From Catellatospora sp. KI3 (lineage in GTDB: Bacteria > Actinomycetota > Actinomycetes > Mycobacteriales > Micromonosporaceae), in the NCBI RefSeq assembly GCF_029948125.1, contig NZ_JASAMB010000008.1, forward strand, positions 186,001 to 250,000: a stretch of DNA of 64,000 nucleotides. The letters are read 5' to 3'. The notes beneath the pieces were generated by a model, which was not told the origin of the DNA, made no database searches, and saw only the letters and a list, made by a program, of their open reading frames with translations. The translations under genes and the position numbers were made by a program. Shown in pieces: positions 34,046 through 41,973 of the stretch; positions within the stretch are counted from its first letter, which is position 1; each line of letters opens with the position of its first letter.

Positions 34046-34552
34046 TCAGACCTGGGGCGGCGGGGGCGCCTGCGGGTTGCGCAGCGCGGCCGGGACGGTC
34101 AGCTGGCCGCCGAGGGCGATGAAGACGCGCAGCACGGTGAACCCGGCCAGCGCGACCAGGCCGAGTCGGGCCAGGGTGAGCACCAGGTAGTCGAGCACCC
34201 CGATGTACTCGAGCATGCCGAACCCGATCAGGTACGCGAACACCCCGAAGAACAGCGCGAACGCGTACTCGCCGAGGGCGATCAGGCTGAACAGGCGCGC
34301 GCCGGGCAGCACCGGGCCGGTCAGCGTCGCGATCAGCACGGCCACCAGCGGCAGGGACATGACCAGCAGGTCGGCGAAGCCCGCCCCGACCGAGCGCGCG
34401 GCCAGGGTGCTGCCGTTGTCGGACACGACCCAGTCGAAGAACCGGAAGATCAGGTGAAGCATCGGATACACCAGCAGGCCGAGCACGAACAGCACGCGCA
34501 GCGGCTGCAGGGCGGCGGCGACCCGGGCGCTGGACGGATCGGGAGAGGTCAT
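34046..34552 (-). CDS. Four-helix membrane protein, unknown function
   Basis: A protein of 168 residues with four hydrophobic segments (PLRVLFVLGLLVYPMLHLIF; DLLVMSLPLVAVLIATL; LFSLIALGEYAFALFFGVFAYLIG; VLDYLVLTLARLGLVALAGFTVL) and a Pro-rich C terminus. No family recognised. ATG 34552 has a good AAGGAG site 6 nt upstream. Confidence 0.7.
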   Translation of the reverse strand: MTSPDPSSARVAAALQPLRVLFVLGLLVYPMLHLIFRFFDWVVSDNGSTLAARSVGAGFADLLVMSLPLVAVLIATLTGPVLPGARLFSLIALGEYAFALFFGVFAYLIGFGMLEYIGVLDYLVLTLARLGLVALAGFTVLRVFIALGGQLTVPAALRNPQAPPPPQV

Positions 34553-34648
34553 GGGTGGCTCCTTCTCGGGTGGCGATCTGGCCGGCACACCCGCACCGGC
34601 CTGACCGGCGCATCCTAAGCCGACACCGCGGAATTTCAACATCCGCCG

Positions 34649-35140
34649 GTGGTGTGGCGGTGCTTGACGGGGCTCGTACAGGCGTTCGAGAATGCGCAGG
34701 TGGCACACCGGGCACAGACGATCCTCGCGGTACACCTGATCCTGCGACGCGGCGATGACGTGCTGCTCGGGCTGCGGTGCGGCACCGGCTGGTCCGACGG
34801 GCAGTGGCACCTGCCCGCGGGCCACGTGGAGCCCGGCGAGTCGCCGCTGGACGCGCTGGCCCGCGAGGCCAAGGAGGAGCTCGGCCTGGCCCTGGACCCG
34901 GCGGCCGCGACCCTGGTCCATACGATGCACCAGCATCTGGCCGGGGAGGACCCCTACCTGCACCTGTTCTTCGCGGTTCACCGCTGGCACGGCACCCCGG
35001 TCAACGCCGAACCGCACAAGTGCGCCGACCTGCACTGGTTCGGCCTGCGCAAGCTGCCCACGCCGATGGTGCCCTACGCCGCGGCGGCGCTGGCGCACCA
35101 CCGCGACGGCATCGGCTACAGCGAGTGGGCCGCGGGCTGA
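34649..35140 (+). CDS. Nudix hydrolase
   Basis: Up to 163 residues with a perfect Nudix box: GHVEPGE, seven residues, then REAKEELGL. The fold starts at about HRAQTILAVHLILRRGDDVLL. The true start is uncertain: GTG 34649 is the longest option, but GTG 34700 would begin just before the first strand. Substrate unknown. Its 3' end overlaps the convergent HExxH gene by 25 nt. Confidence 0.82.
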   Translation: MVWRCLTGLVQAFENAQVAHRAQTILAVHLILRRGDDVLLGLRCGTGWSDGQWHLPAGHVEPGESPLDALAREAKEELGLALDPAAATLVHTMHQHLAGEDPYLHLFFAVHRWHGTPVNAEPHKCADLHWFGLRKLPTPMVPYAAAALAHHRDGIGYSEWAAG

Positions 35141-35808
35141 CCGCCGCGCTGGGCCAGGTGGCGCAGCCCCCGGCGCACCTGCGCGCGGGGCAGCTGGCGC
35201 AGGTCGGCCAGCCACTCCGGGTCGGTCTCGCCGCGCAGCCAGGCATAGTGCGCCAGCGCGTACGAGTAGCGCGGCAGCGTCAGCCCCGGGCGGCGCCGGG
35301 CGCAGCGCACGGCCGCCCCGGCCCCGAACACGCCCAGGCCGTACCAGACGGTCACCAGGTCGGCCAGCGGCTCGACGTCGGGGTCGGCCGGGTCCAGCCG
35401 GCCGTCGCCGACCAGCAGCACGTGGCCGAGCTCGTGCGCGACCGTGGCGACCATCGCGGCCGGGGCCGCGGCGTGGGCGAACCCGACCCCGATCACGGAG
35501 TTGCCGCCGCGCAGCCGGTGGTGCTCCACGGGGGCGGGCTGGGAGTGCAGCTCCAGCTCCACCCGTACCGGATCGACGCCCATCCGCCAGCAGAGCAGAT
35601 CCACCAGGGTCCGCGCCTCCTGCAGCCCGCCGGCGTAATCCACCGGGATCAACTCGGCCGGGCGGGCGGGGGCCGCCAGCAGCGGCGCACGGCCGAACTC
35701 GCGATCCAGCCACCCGAGCGACGTCTCGAGCCACGCATGCTCCTGCGGGCGCACGGGGCAGCGCGCTCCCCGACGTCCCGGCAGTCCGAACCAACGCATG
35801 ATCCGCAT
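35116..35808 (-). CDS. HExxH-motif protein, putative zinc metallopeptidase
   Basis: A protein of 230 residues without signal peptide. It carries H125-E126-L-G-H129 in a helix (MVATVAHELGHVLLVGDG), the zincin metal site, followed by a conserved-looking DPDVEPLADLVTVWYGLG that could carry the third ligand. No exact family was recognised. It may be a cytoplasmic peptidase or a zincin-fold protein of another role. ATG 35808 and ATG 35799 are both possible starts. Confidence 0.6.
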   Translation of the reverse strand: MRIMRWFGLPGRRGARCPVRPQEHAWLETSLGWLDREFGRAPLLAAPARPAELIPVDYAGGLQEARTLVDLLCWRMGVDPVRVELELHSQPAPVEHHRLRGGNSVIGVGFAHAAAPAAMVATVAHELGHVLLVGDGRLDPADPDVEPLADLVTVWYGLGVFGAGAAVRCARRRPGLTLPRYSYALAHYAWLRGETDPEWLADLRQLPRAQVRRGLRHLAQRGGQPAAHSL

Positions 35809-36066
35809 TGTGCGACGGCGACGCCACTGTCAGCTAGTGGTTGACACCCCTTCATTCTCCCGCCCCCCAAACCTCCCCAGCTCACCCCCACTACCGCCCT
35901 CCCCCCACGGTCGGCCATCCGACCGAACCAACCACCCGCCAGTACCGTTGATCATGAACTTATGGACGTGTTCGACGGCGTGTCCGCACCCCGGCACCGT
36001 GATCAACACCGATCGGCACTTTGGCACCGTGATCGACGGTCCTCAGTCGATCGGCGGGCGCGGTGT

Positions 36067-36072
36067 TAGGTT
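36067..36072 (+). promoter_or_regulatory. -10 box of a probable leaderless promoter (TAGGTT)
   Basis: TAGGTT lies 7 nt before ATG 36080. Upstream, GCACCGTGATC occurs twice (35995 and 36025 approximately), a possible regulator site. Confidence 0.55.
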
Positions 36073-36079
36073 GGGCGGC

Positions 36080-36703
36080 ATGGCTGAGCAGCTGACGGCG
36101 GGGCAGTTCCACGCGGCCGAGGGCGTCGACGACTGGCGGGTGCTGTACCACCTGGTCTCCGCCTGCTTCCGGACCGATTCGTTCGCGCGGGGCGTGGCGC
36201 TGGTCGGCGAGATCGCCGGCCTGCTGGACGCCGCGGACCGCCCGCCCCTGGTCGACCTGCGGCACGACGCCGTCACGGTGAGCCTGCGGGCCCGGGATGT
36301 CGAGCTGGCCAGGCAGATCTCGGCCGCCGCTGCGAAGCTGGGCGTCCCCGCCGACCCGGCCGCCGTCCAACTGCTCAGCATCTCGATCGACGCCCTGGTC
36401 ACGGCGGACGTGCTGCCGTTCTGGCGCGCGGTGCTGGGCTACCGCCGGCTCGGCGACGACTACCTGTACGACCCCGCGGCACGCGCCCCCGGCCTGGAGT
36501 TCCAGGGCATGGACGCCCCGCGCCCGCAGCGCAACCGCATGCACCTCGACATCGCCGTCCCGCACGACCAGGCCGAGGCGCGGATCGCCGCCGCGCTGGC
36601 GGCCGGAGGCCGCCTGGTCACCGACGCCCACGCGCCGATGTGGTGGGTCCTGGCCGACGCCGAGGGCAACGAGGCGTGCGTCGCCACCTGGCGCGGCCGC
36701 TGA
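36080..36703 (+). CDS. Pterin dehydratase-like domain fused to a VOC (glyoxalase-like) domain
   Basis: A protein of 207 residues with two parts. Residues 1-95 (LTAGQFHAAEGVDDWRVLYH, FARGVALVGEIAGLLD, VDLRHDAVTVSLRARDVELA) have the layout of 4a-hydroxytetrahydrobiopterin dehydratase (PCD/DCoH), but the usual HHP motif is not intact, since only RHDAVTV remains. Residues 105-207 are a Glyoxalase_6-type VOC module (FWRAVLGYRRLGDDYLYDP, RNRMHLDIAVPHDQAEARI, WWVLADAEGNEACVATW). The pairing is known in actinobacteria without a clear function. Leaderless start at ATG 36080. Confidence 0.75.
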   Translation: MAEQLTAGQFHAAEGVDDWRVLYHLVSACFRTDSFARGVALVGEIAGLLDAADRPPLVDLRHDAVTVSLRARDVELARQISAAAAKLGVPADPAAVQLLSISIDALVTADVLPFWRAVLGYRRLGDDYLYDPAARAPGLEFQGMDAPRPQRNRMHLDIAVPHDQAEARIAAALAAGGRLVTDAHAPMWWVLADAEGNEACVATWRGR

Positions 36704-36775
36704 CCGGCCCCGGTCGCACCCACACCGGCGCCCCCCCTCCCCGGCCAGCCCGCTCGCGCTGACCGCGCTCACGCG

Positions 36776-36828
36776 TTAAGAAGGGCCCCTTCTACCTCGC
36801 AAAGCGATAAGAAGGGGCCCTTCCTTAC
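36776..36828. repeat. GAAGGG/CCCTTC double palindrome, family B, copy 3
   Basis: TTAAGAAGGGCCCCTTC, the spacer TACCTCGCAAAGCGATAA, then GAAGGGGCCCTTCCTTA. It lies between the convergent VOC and amylase genes. Confidence 0.88.
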
Positions 36829-36862
36829 CTCCGGAGGAGGTGGGCGGGTGGGCGGGCGGGGG

Positions 36863-39800
36863 TCAGCGGGCCCAGGTGGTGTCGGTGCCGATCTTGCCCG
36901 GCGCCGGGTTTCCCGGCAGCGCGAGCACGTACACCCGCAGGTTGCCCTTGCCGGAGACGGCGGCGGTGAGCGTCCCGTTGGTGACGGTGATCGAGGTGCC
37001 GGTGACCGCGTCGGTGTAGACGCCGTTGGGCACGCCGGTGAACGTGGCGCTGCCCGAGACGGTGACCAGGGCGAAGCTGTCGACCGAGCCGCTGGTGTAG
37101 CGGCGCTTGTACGCCATCGACCCGCTCACCCCCGCGGTCGAGTACTGCCCCATCTGCAGCGCCGGGATGGCCCGCCGGATCAGGTTCAGCCGCTGCAGGT
37201 GCTTGACCAGCGGCTTGCTGAGCGTGGTGGCCACGGCCCCCGAGGAGCTGGAGACGACCCCGAAGTCGGAGGCGGTGACCGTGCCCTCCACGTTCGCGCC
37301 GTAGTAGGCCCGGCCGGTGTTGGCCAGCGGGCAGGTGGGTCCGCAGTCGATCTGCTTGCCCGCCTGGAACTCGATCTCGGAGCCGTAGTACAGCGTCGGC
37401 ACGCCGCGGAACGTCCACATCAGCGAGATGTTCTCGGCCCACGCGTCGGTGCCGCCCGCGTACCGGGTGGAGGACTTGTTCGGGCCGAAGTCGTGCGAGT
37501 CGACGTAGACGACGTTGTACGTGGCGTCGTTGGTGCTGTCGTCGGAGTCGCGCCCGTTGTTGAACGCGTTGGGCGCGTCACCGAAGTTCATGTGCATGCG
37601 CATGTCGATGATGTTCATGCCGCTGAACTGGGTGCGGTCCGGGGCGTGGTACGTGTTGCCCTGCAGGAACGCGTTGGTGCTGGTCGGCTGGCCGCCGGTG
37701 CCGAGGTTGTTCTCGTAGTTGTACTGCTCGATCGCCGCGGTGACGTCGTCGGCGCTGTACTCGCGGCGCTCCTTCCAGGTGAAGAACTGGGCGGAGTGGT
37801 TGACCGAGCCGCGGTTCCACTTGTCGTTGACGAACGCGGCCACCTCGCCGAAGACGTAGAAGTCCTTGGCCTTGGTCGCGCCGTACTTGCTGATCAGCTT
37901 CGCCTCCAGCGCGGGCAGGAAGCGGCGGTTCCAGGTGACGCGCGGGATGTGCACCGCGGTGTCGATGCGGAACCCGTCCACGCCCATGTCGATGAACCGG
38001 TCGTACGCGCTGATCAGGTACTGCTGCACCGTGGCGTTCTCGGTGTTGAAGTCGGCCAGGTCCTCGTGCAGCCAGCAGCTGCGCGCGTCCTCGCCCTCCC
38101 AGTTGCCGATCCAGCACTGGTGGTACAGGTTCGCCGGGAACATGCCCGAGGTCGGGCTCGGCCACTGGCAGTTGTAGACCTTGTAGCCCTCGGCGCTGTA
38201 GAAGCCGCTGAACACGCCCCAGTTGCGGCAGGTGTTGCCGGCCGGTTCGGGTGTCGACCACAGGTCGCCGGTGTAGTAGCTCTTGCCCGAGGTCGGCTCG
38301 ATCGACAGGCCGTCGTAGGTGAAGTTCGGGTTCGGCACGTCGTAGTACCAGCTCCACTGGGCGTCGCGGACGCCGTACACCTTGGGGGTGGCCAGGCCCT
38401 TGGCGCCCCAGCGGGAGCTGTGGTTGTAGACCACGTCCTGGTAGATCTTCAGGCCCTTGGCGTGGGCGGTGTCGATCAGGTTCTGGTACGACGCGCCCGG
38501 CGACTCCAGGCGGGCGTCGACGCGGAAGAAGTCGTACCCGTGGTAGCCGTGGTAGTCGTAGTCGGACCGGTTGAGCACCACCGGGGTGATCCAGATCGCG
38601 GAGAAGCCCAGGCCCTTGATGTAGTCGAGCTTCTGGATCAGGCCGGAGAAGTCGCCCCGGAACATGGGGTCGTTGTTGGCGGCGTTGCCCGACTTGACGT
38701 GCTGGCTGCCGCCCCGGTCGTTGCTCGTGTCGCCGTCGTAGAACCGCGCGGTCATCACGAAGTAGATGCTGTCCTTGCGCGGGTCGCCGCCGAGCATGGT
38801 GCCGCTGGTGACCGGCGGCGGGGTGCCGGTGGTCGCGGAGGCCGCGGCGCTCGCGGCCGAGAGGTTCCCGGCCGCGTCCATGGCCTTCACCGTGTACGAG
38901 TACCTGGTGGTCGCCGCGAGCGCGGTGTCGGTGAACGCGTTGCCGGTGGACGTGAACACGACCGTGCCCGCCGCGCCGCCGGTGCGGGTCACCTGGTAGC
39001 CGGTGACGCCCCGGTCATCGGTGGAGGCGGTCCAGGCCAGCGCGATGGAGAGCATGTTCGCGGTGGCGGTGACGTTCGTCGGCACCGTCGGGGCCGAGGT
39101 GTCCGGCGGGACCGCGCTGCACGGGTCGGTGGTGTCGTTCTTGACCACGCCGTCGCGTACCGTCGCGGTGCCCGCGCTGAGCGGGTAGTTGGCGCCGCCG
39201 TTGTTGTCCCAGGTGCCGCTGCCGTTGTTGAACGTGGCGGCCAGGCCGGTGGCGGTGCCGAGGTCGACGGTCTTCTTCACCCAGTCGGTGCAGGCCGTCT
39301 CGTTCATGAGCACGCCGGGTGCGGTGGTCCAGCTGCCGCCGGTGGGCGCCCAGTGCAGGTTGACCGTGGTCCAGGCCCGGGTCTTGGTGTAGTAGAAGAC
39401 GGTGGCCTTGTTGCCGGGCGGCGCGGTCGCGCACGGGTCGCCGGTGCCCTTGACCCCGCCCGCGACGGTCACGTTGCCCGTGCCGAGCGCGTAGTTCGAC
39501 CCGCCGTTGCTGTCCCAGGTGCCGCTGCCGTTGTTGAACGTGGCGGCCAGGCCGGTGGCGGTGCCGAGGTCGATGGTCTTCTTGCGCCAGCCGGTGCAGG
39601 CGGTCTCCATCGCCACGCCGGGCGAGGTGGTCCAGCTGCCACCGGTGGGCGCGTAGTGGATGTTCACCGTGGTCCAGCCCGCGGCGGGCTGGTAGTACAC
39701 GGTGACGGTGTTGCCGGGGGTGGTGGTGGCGCACGGGTCGCCGGTTCCCTTGACCCCGCCGGCGACGGTGACGTTCCCGGTGCCCAGGGCGTAGTTGGCG

Positions 39801-40117
39801 CCGCCGTTGTTGTCCCAGGTCCCGCTGCCGTTGTTGAACACGACCTGCAGGCCGGTGGCCGTACCCAGGTCGATGGTCTTCTTGCGCCAGCCGGTGCAGG
39901 CGGCGTCCATGGCGACGCCGGGCACGGCGGTCCAGCTGCCGCCCGTGGGCGCGTAGTGGATGTTCACCGTCGTCCAGGTCGACGCCGGCTTGTAGAACAC
40001 GGTCACGGTGTTGGCCGCCGACGCGGGCGGCACCGACACGACGAGGCTCGCGAGCAGCCCGATGACGGCGAGCAACAGCACGCCCCACCGGCCGCGAGCA
40101 CGCTTCTGCGTTCTCAC
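36863..40117 (-). CDS. Secreted alpha-amylase with three CBM25-like modules and a FnIII domain (GH13)
   Basis: A protein of 1084 residues. A Sec signal (VLLLAVIGLLASLVVSVPPASAA) is followed by three near-identical modules of about 90 residues, each with TVxVFYK/YYQP-type starts, WTTVNIHYAPTGGSWT and FNNGSGTWDNNGGANY, typical of starch-binding CBM25. A FnIII domain (about 316-400) comes next, then a GH13 barrel. The catalytic Asp is in GVDGFRIDTAVH (near 717), the Glu in VFGEVAAF (near 755) and the second Asp in VDSHDFG (near 874; SHD instead of NHD). It degrades raw starch outside the cell. The start is GTG 40117 with AGGGAG 7 nt upstream. It is probably controlled by a LacI-type regulator at the upstream palindromes. 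Confidence 0.9.
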   Translation of the reverse strand: MRTQKRARGRWGVLLLAVIGLLASLVVSVPPASAANTVTVFYKPASTWTTVNIHYAPTGGSWTAVPGVAMDAACTGWRKKTIDLGTATGLQVVFNNGSGTWDNNGGANYALGTGNVTVAGGVKGTGDPCATTTPGNTVTVYYQPAAGWTTVNIHYAPTGGSWTTSPGVAMETACTGWRKKTIDLGTATGLAATFNNGSGTWDSNGGSNYALGTGNVTVAGGVKGTGDPCATAPPGNKATVFYYTKTRAWTTVNLHWAPTGGSWTTAPGVLMNETACTDWVKKTVDLGTATGLAATFNNGSGTWDNNGGANYPLSAGTATVRDGVVKNDTTDPCSAVPPDTSAPTVPTNVTATANMLSIALAWTASTDDRGVTGYQVTRTGGAAGTVVFTSTGNAFTDTALAATTRYSYTVKAMDAAGNLSAASAAASATTGTPPPVTSGTMLGGDPRKDSIYFVMTARFYDGDTSNDRGGSQHVKSGNAANNDPMFRGDFSGLIQKLDYIKGLGFSAIWITPVVLNRSDYDYHGYHGYDFFRVDARLESPGASYQNLIDTAHAKGLKIYQDVVYNHSSRWGAKGLATPKVYGVRDAQWSWYYDVPNPNFTYDGLSIEPTSGKSYYTGDLWSTPEPAGNTCRNWGVFSGFYSAEGYKVYNCQWPSPTSGMFPANLYHQCWIGNWEGEDARSCWLHEDLADFNTENATVQQYLISAYDRFIDMGVDGFRIDTAVHIPRVTWNRRFLPALEAKLISKYGATKAKDFYVFGEVAAFVNDKWNRGSVNHSAQFFTWKERREYSADDVTAAIEQYNYENNLGTGGQPTSTNAFLQGNTYHAPDRTQFSGMNIIDMRMHMNFGDAPNAFNNGRDSDDSTNDATYNVVYVDSHDFGPNKSSTRYAGGTDAWAENISLMWTFRGVPTLYYGSEIEFQAGKQIDCGPTCPLANTGRAYYGANVEGTVTASDFGVVSSSSGAVATTLSKPLVKHLQRLNLIRRAIPALQMGQYSTAGVSGSMAYKRRYTSGSVDSFALVTVSGSATFTGVPNGVYTDAVTGTSITVTNGTLTAAVSGKGNLRVYVLALPGNPAPGKIGTDTTWAR

Positions 40118-40150
40118 GTATGGCTCCCTGATGAGGGCCGTGCGCCTCGA

Positions 40151-40185
40151 CCTTGCGCAAGGCAATTGAAAGTTTCTGAAAGTTA
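40151..40185. promoter_or_regulatory. Operator-like palindrome and repeats upstream of the amylase gene
   Basis: A perfect 12-bp palindrome CCTTGCGCAAGG (40151-40162) resembles CTTGCA-type MalR sites of actinomycete amylases. Next to it TGAAAGTT occurs twice (about 40167-40184), forming GAAAGTTTC-like half sites. It sits about 35-70 bp upstream of the start codon. Confidence 0.45.
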
Positions 40186-40300
40186 GCAACAGATGTCAGC
40201 CCTGTAAAGGGTTTCCACGCCGTGCGCACATGCCAAAGTGCACCCTCCGAGGTAGAGGGTGCACTGAAATTTCTTGCAGCCGCTGCGCGCGGCGATGAAG

Positions 40301-41059
40301 TTAAGGACGCAGCAGGCGCGCGCCCAGCGGCCGCTCGACCACCCCGTCGGCGGTCCGCTCCACCCGGTACGCGTCGGCGGTCTCCAGCAGGGTCACCGCC
40401 TCCACCAGCTCGGTGCCGACGTAGTGCAGCCCGGTGCCGTCGTCGGTGGCGTACCCGTCGGGCAGCAGCCCGGACTCGATGTACTCGTGCAGCTTCGCCC
40501 GGCGCGGCTGCTCCGGGAAGTCGTGGTGCACCCCGTTGCTGTACGGCAGGAACGCCAGCGAGTCGGTCACCGGGTCGAGGTCGTCGGAGAACGAGTCCGT
40601 CGAGCCGCCCACGTGCCAGCAGATGCTGCCCGCGCTGCCGCCGGCCAGCACCACCCCGGCCTCCCAGCACTCGCGCAGGATCTCGGGCAGCCGGTGCGCC
40701 CGCCACACCGCCAGCAGGTTCACCACACTGCCGCCGCTGACCCAGACGAGGTCCTGCGACAGCAGGTGCGCCCGGACGTCGGCCACGCTCGGCTGCGGGA
40801 ACAGGCTCAGGTGCGAGACGGTGTGCGGCGTGTCCGCGAACGCGTCCAGGAACGAGGCGACCAGCGCCGGGTTGTCCCCCATCGCGGTGGGCACGTAGCA
40901 GATCCGGGCCGCGTCGACGCCGGTCAGCGACACCGCGTGGTCGATCAGGAGGCTGCGCGAGCGGGGCGGGTAGCCCGGCGGCGGGTTGAGGAGTCCGGAC
41001 ACGGCGAAGATCTGCTGGGGTCGGCGCACCGGGCGATGATGCCACACCTCCGGTGGCAT
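40301..41059 (-). CDS. Peptidase E (S51 family)
   Basis: A protein of 252 residues with the S51 nucleophile loop VVLAGGSAGSICWH (Ser142 the likely nucleophile), DLVWVSGGSVVNLLAVWR and a downstream LAFLPYSNGVHHDFPEQ segment. Peptidase E cleaves Asp-X dipeptides in the cytoplasm, and relatives act on cyanophycin. ATG 41059 is preferred; the frame extends to 41089. Confidence 0.85.
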   Translation of the reverse strand: MPPEVWHHRPVRRPQQIFAVSGLLNPPPGYPPRSRSLLIDHAVSLTGVDAARICYVPTAMGDNPALVASFLDAFADTPHTVSHLSLFPQPSVADVRAHLLSQDLVWVSGGSVVNLLAVWRAHRLPEILRECWEAGVVLAGGSAGSICWHVGGSTDSFSDDLDPVTDSLAFLPYSNGVHHDFPEQPRRAKLHEYIESGLLPDGYATDDGTGLHYVGTELVEAVTLLETADAYRVERTADGVVERPLGARLLRP

Positions 41060-41100
41060 GCCGACGCTAACCTCAGGGCCACCGACCATGGGAGACCGCA

Positions 41101-41427
41101 GTGACCGACCCCCACGGCATGCCGCCGCACCGCCCGCAGCCGCCGTACAACACGTACGCCATCCTGGCGCTGGTCCTGTCGCTGGCGGTGTTCCCGCCGC
41201 TGGGCATCTACTTCGGCATGGAGGCGAAGAAGCAGATCGCGGTCAGCGGCGAGCGCGGCATCGAGCTGGCGCAGGTCGCGATCGTCGTGGGCTGGGTGCT
41301 GACCGGGCTGTGGCTGCTGGCGTGCCTGTTCTTCTGCCTGTTCTCCGGCTTCAGCGCCGTGTTCTTCGCCGCCGTCACGGCGATCTTCGGAAGCGCGGCG
41401 GCGAGCGGGACACCAGACGGCTTCTGA
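41101..41427 (+). CDS. DUF4190-type small membrane protein
   Basis: A protein of 108 residues with a Pro-rich N terminus (MPPHRPQPPYN) and two hydrophobic segments: TYAILALVLSLAVFPPLGIYFG, then AKKQI...GIELAQVAIVVGWVLTGLWLL. This pattern fits DUF4190, a family of two-helix proteins with unknown function. A third hydrophobic stretch follows. GTG 41101 has GGGAG upstream. Confidence 0.75.
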   Translation: MTDPHGMPPHRPQPPYNTYAILALVLSLAVFPPLGIYFGMEAKKQIAVSGERGIELAQVAIVVGWVLTGLWLLACLFFCLFSGFSAVFFAAVTAIFGSAAASGTPDGF

Positions 41428-41433
41428 GTCGGC

Positions 41434-41439
41434 TACCGT
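41434..41439 (+). promoter_or_regulatory. -10 box of a probable leaderless promoter (TACCGT)
   Basis: TACCGT lies 8 nt before ATG 41448, just after the stop of the preceding gene. Confidence 0.45.
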
Positions 41440-41447
41440 ACGCGCCC

Positions 41448-41900
41448 ATGGACGAACGCGAACTGCATTTCCGGTTGTGGCAGGAGGAGCGGGCCGCGCT
41501 GCTGGGAGCGCAGCGCCTGGCCGTCCTCTGGAGCGGCGCCAGCCTGGTCGTGTACGGACTGGTGGCGGCCGCGCTGATCCTGGCGGGCCGGGACCTGGGC
41601 AAGGACTACGACGTCGCCGACGCGACCGGGCCCACGGTCGGTGCCGGGGCGGTGTTCCTGCTGGTCGGCGCGTTCGGCGTCGCCGTGGCGGGCCTGTGCC
41701 TGCGCGACGCCACCGCCCACAGCAAGCGGTCCGAGGTCTGCCACCAGCACTTCGGCCCCGCCAGCCCCGACGATCCCAAGCGGGTGCTGCAGTACCGCGC
41801 GGCGGGTCAGGACAGCCAGGTGAACCTGGCACTCGTCCTCCTGCACCTCGCTGCGGCCTTCTTCGGCGTGGTCCTGGTCATCACCGGCAACGCCGCCTGA
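41448..41900 (+). CDS. Small three-helix membrane protein, unknown function
   Basis: A protein of 150 residues with hydrophobic segments at about 25-47 (LAVLWSGASLVVYGLVAAALILA), 65-88 (VGAGAVFLLVGAFGVAVAGLCL) and near the C terminus (LALVLLHLAAAFFGVVLVITG). The N terminus is charged (MDERELHFRLWQEERAALLG). Not recognised. Confidence 0.65.
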   Translation: MDERELHFRLWQEERAALLGAQRLAVLWSGASLVVYGLVAAALILAGRDLGKDYDVADATGPTVGAGAVFLLVGAFGVAVAGLCLRDATAHSKRSEVCHQHFGPASPDDPKRVLQYRAAGQDSQVNLALVLLHLAAAFFGVVLVITGNAA

Positions 41901-41912
41901 ACCCGCCGCGTC

Positions 41913-41963
41913 GGGAAGGGACCCTTCATCTACGGAATGCGGTAAGAAGGGGCCCTTCCTTGC
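41913..41963. repeat. GAAGGG/CCCTTC double palindrome, family B, copy 4
   Basis: GGGAAGGGACCCTTC, the spacer ATCTACGGAATGCGGTAA, then GAAGGGGCCCTTCCTT. It lies between convergent genes. Confidence 0.88.
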
Positions 41964-41973
41964 GCAGGCGGGC

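Noticed and set aside
39015-41045. 676-codon minus-strand frame overlapping peptidase E and the amylase
   Set aside because: It is a +1 shadow of both genes; the real products are clear in the other frame.
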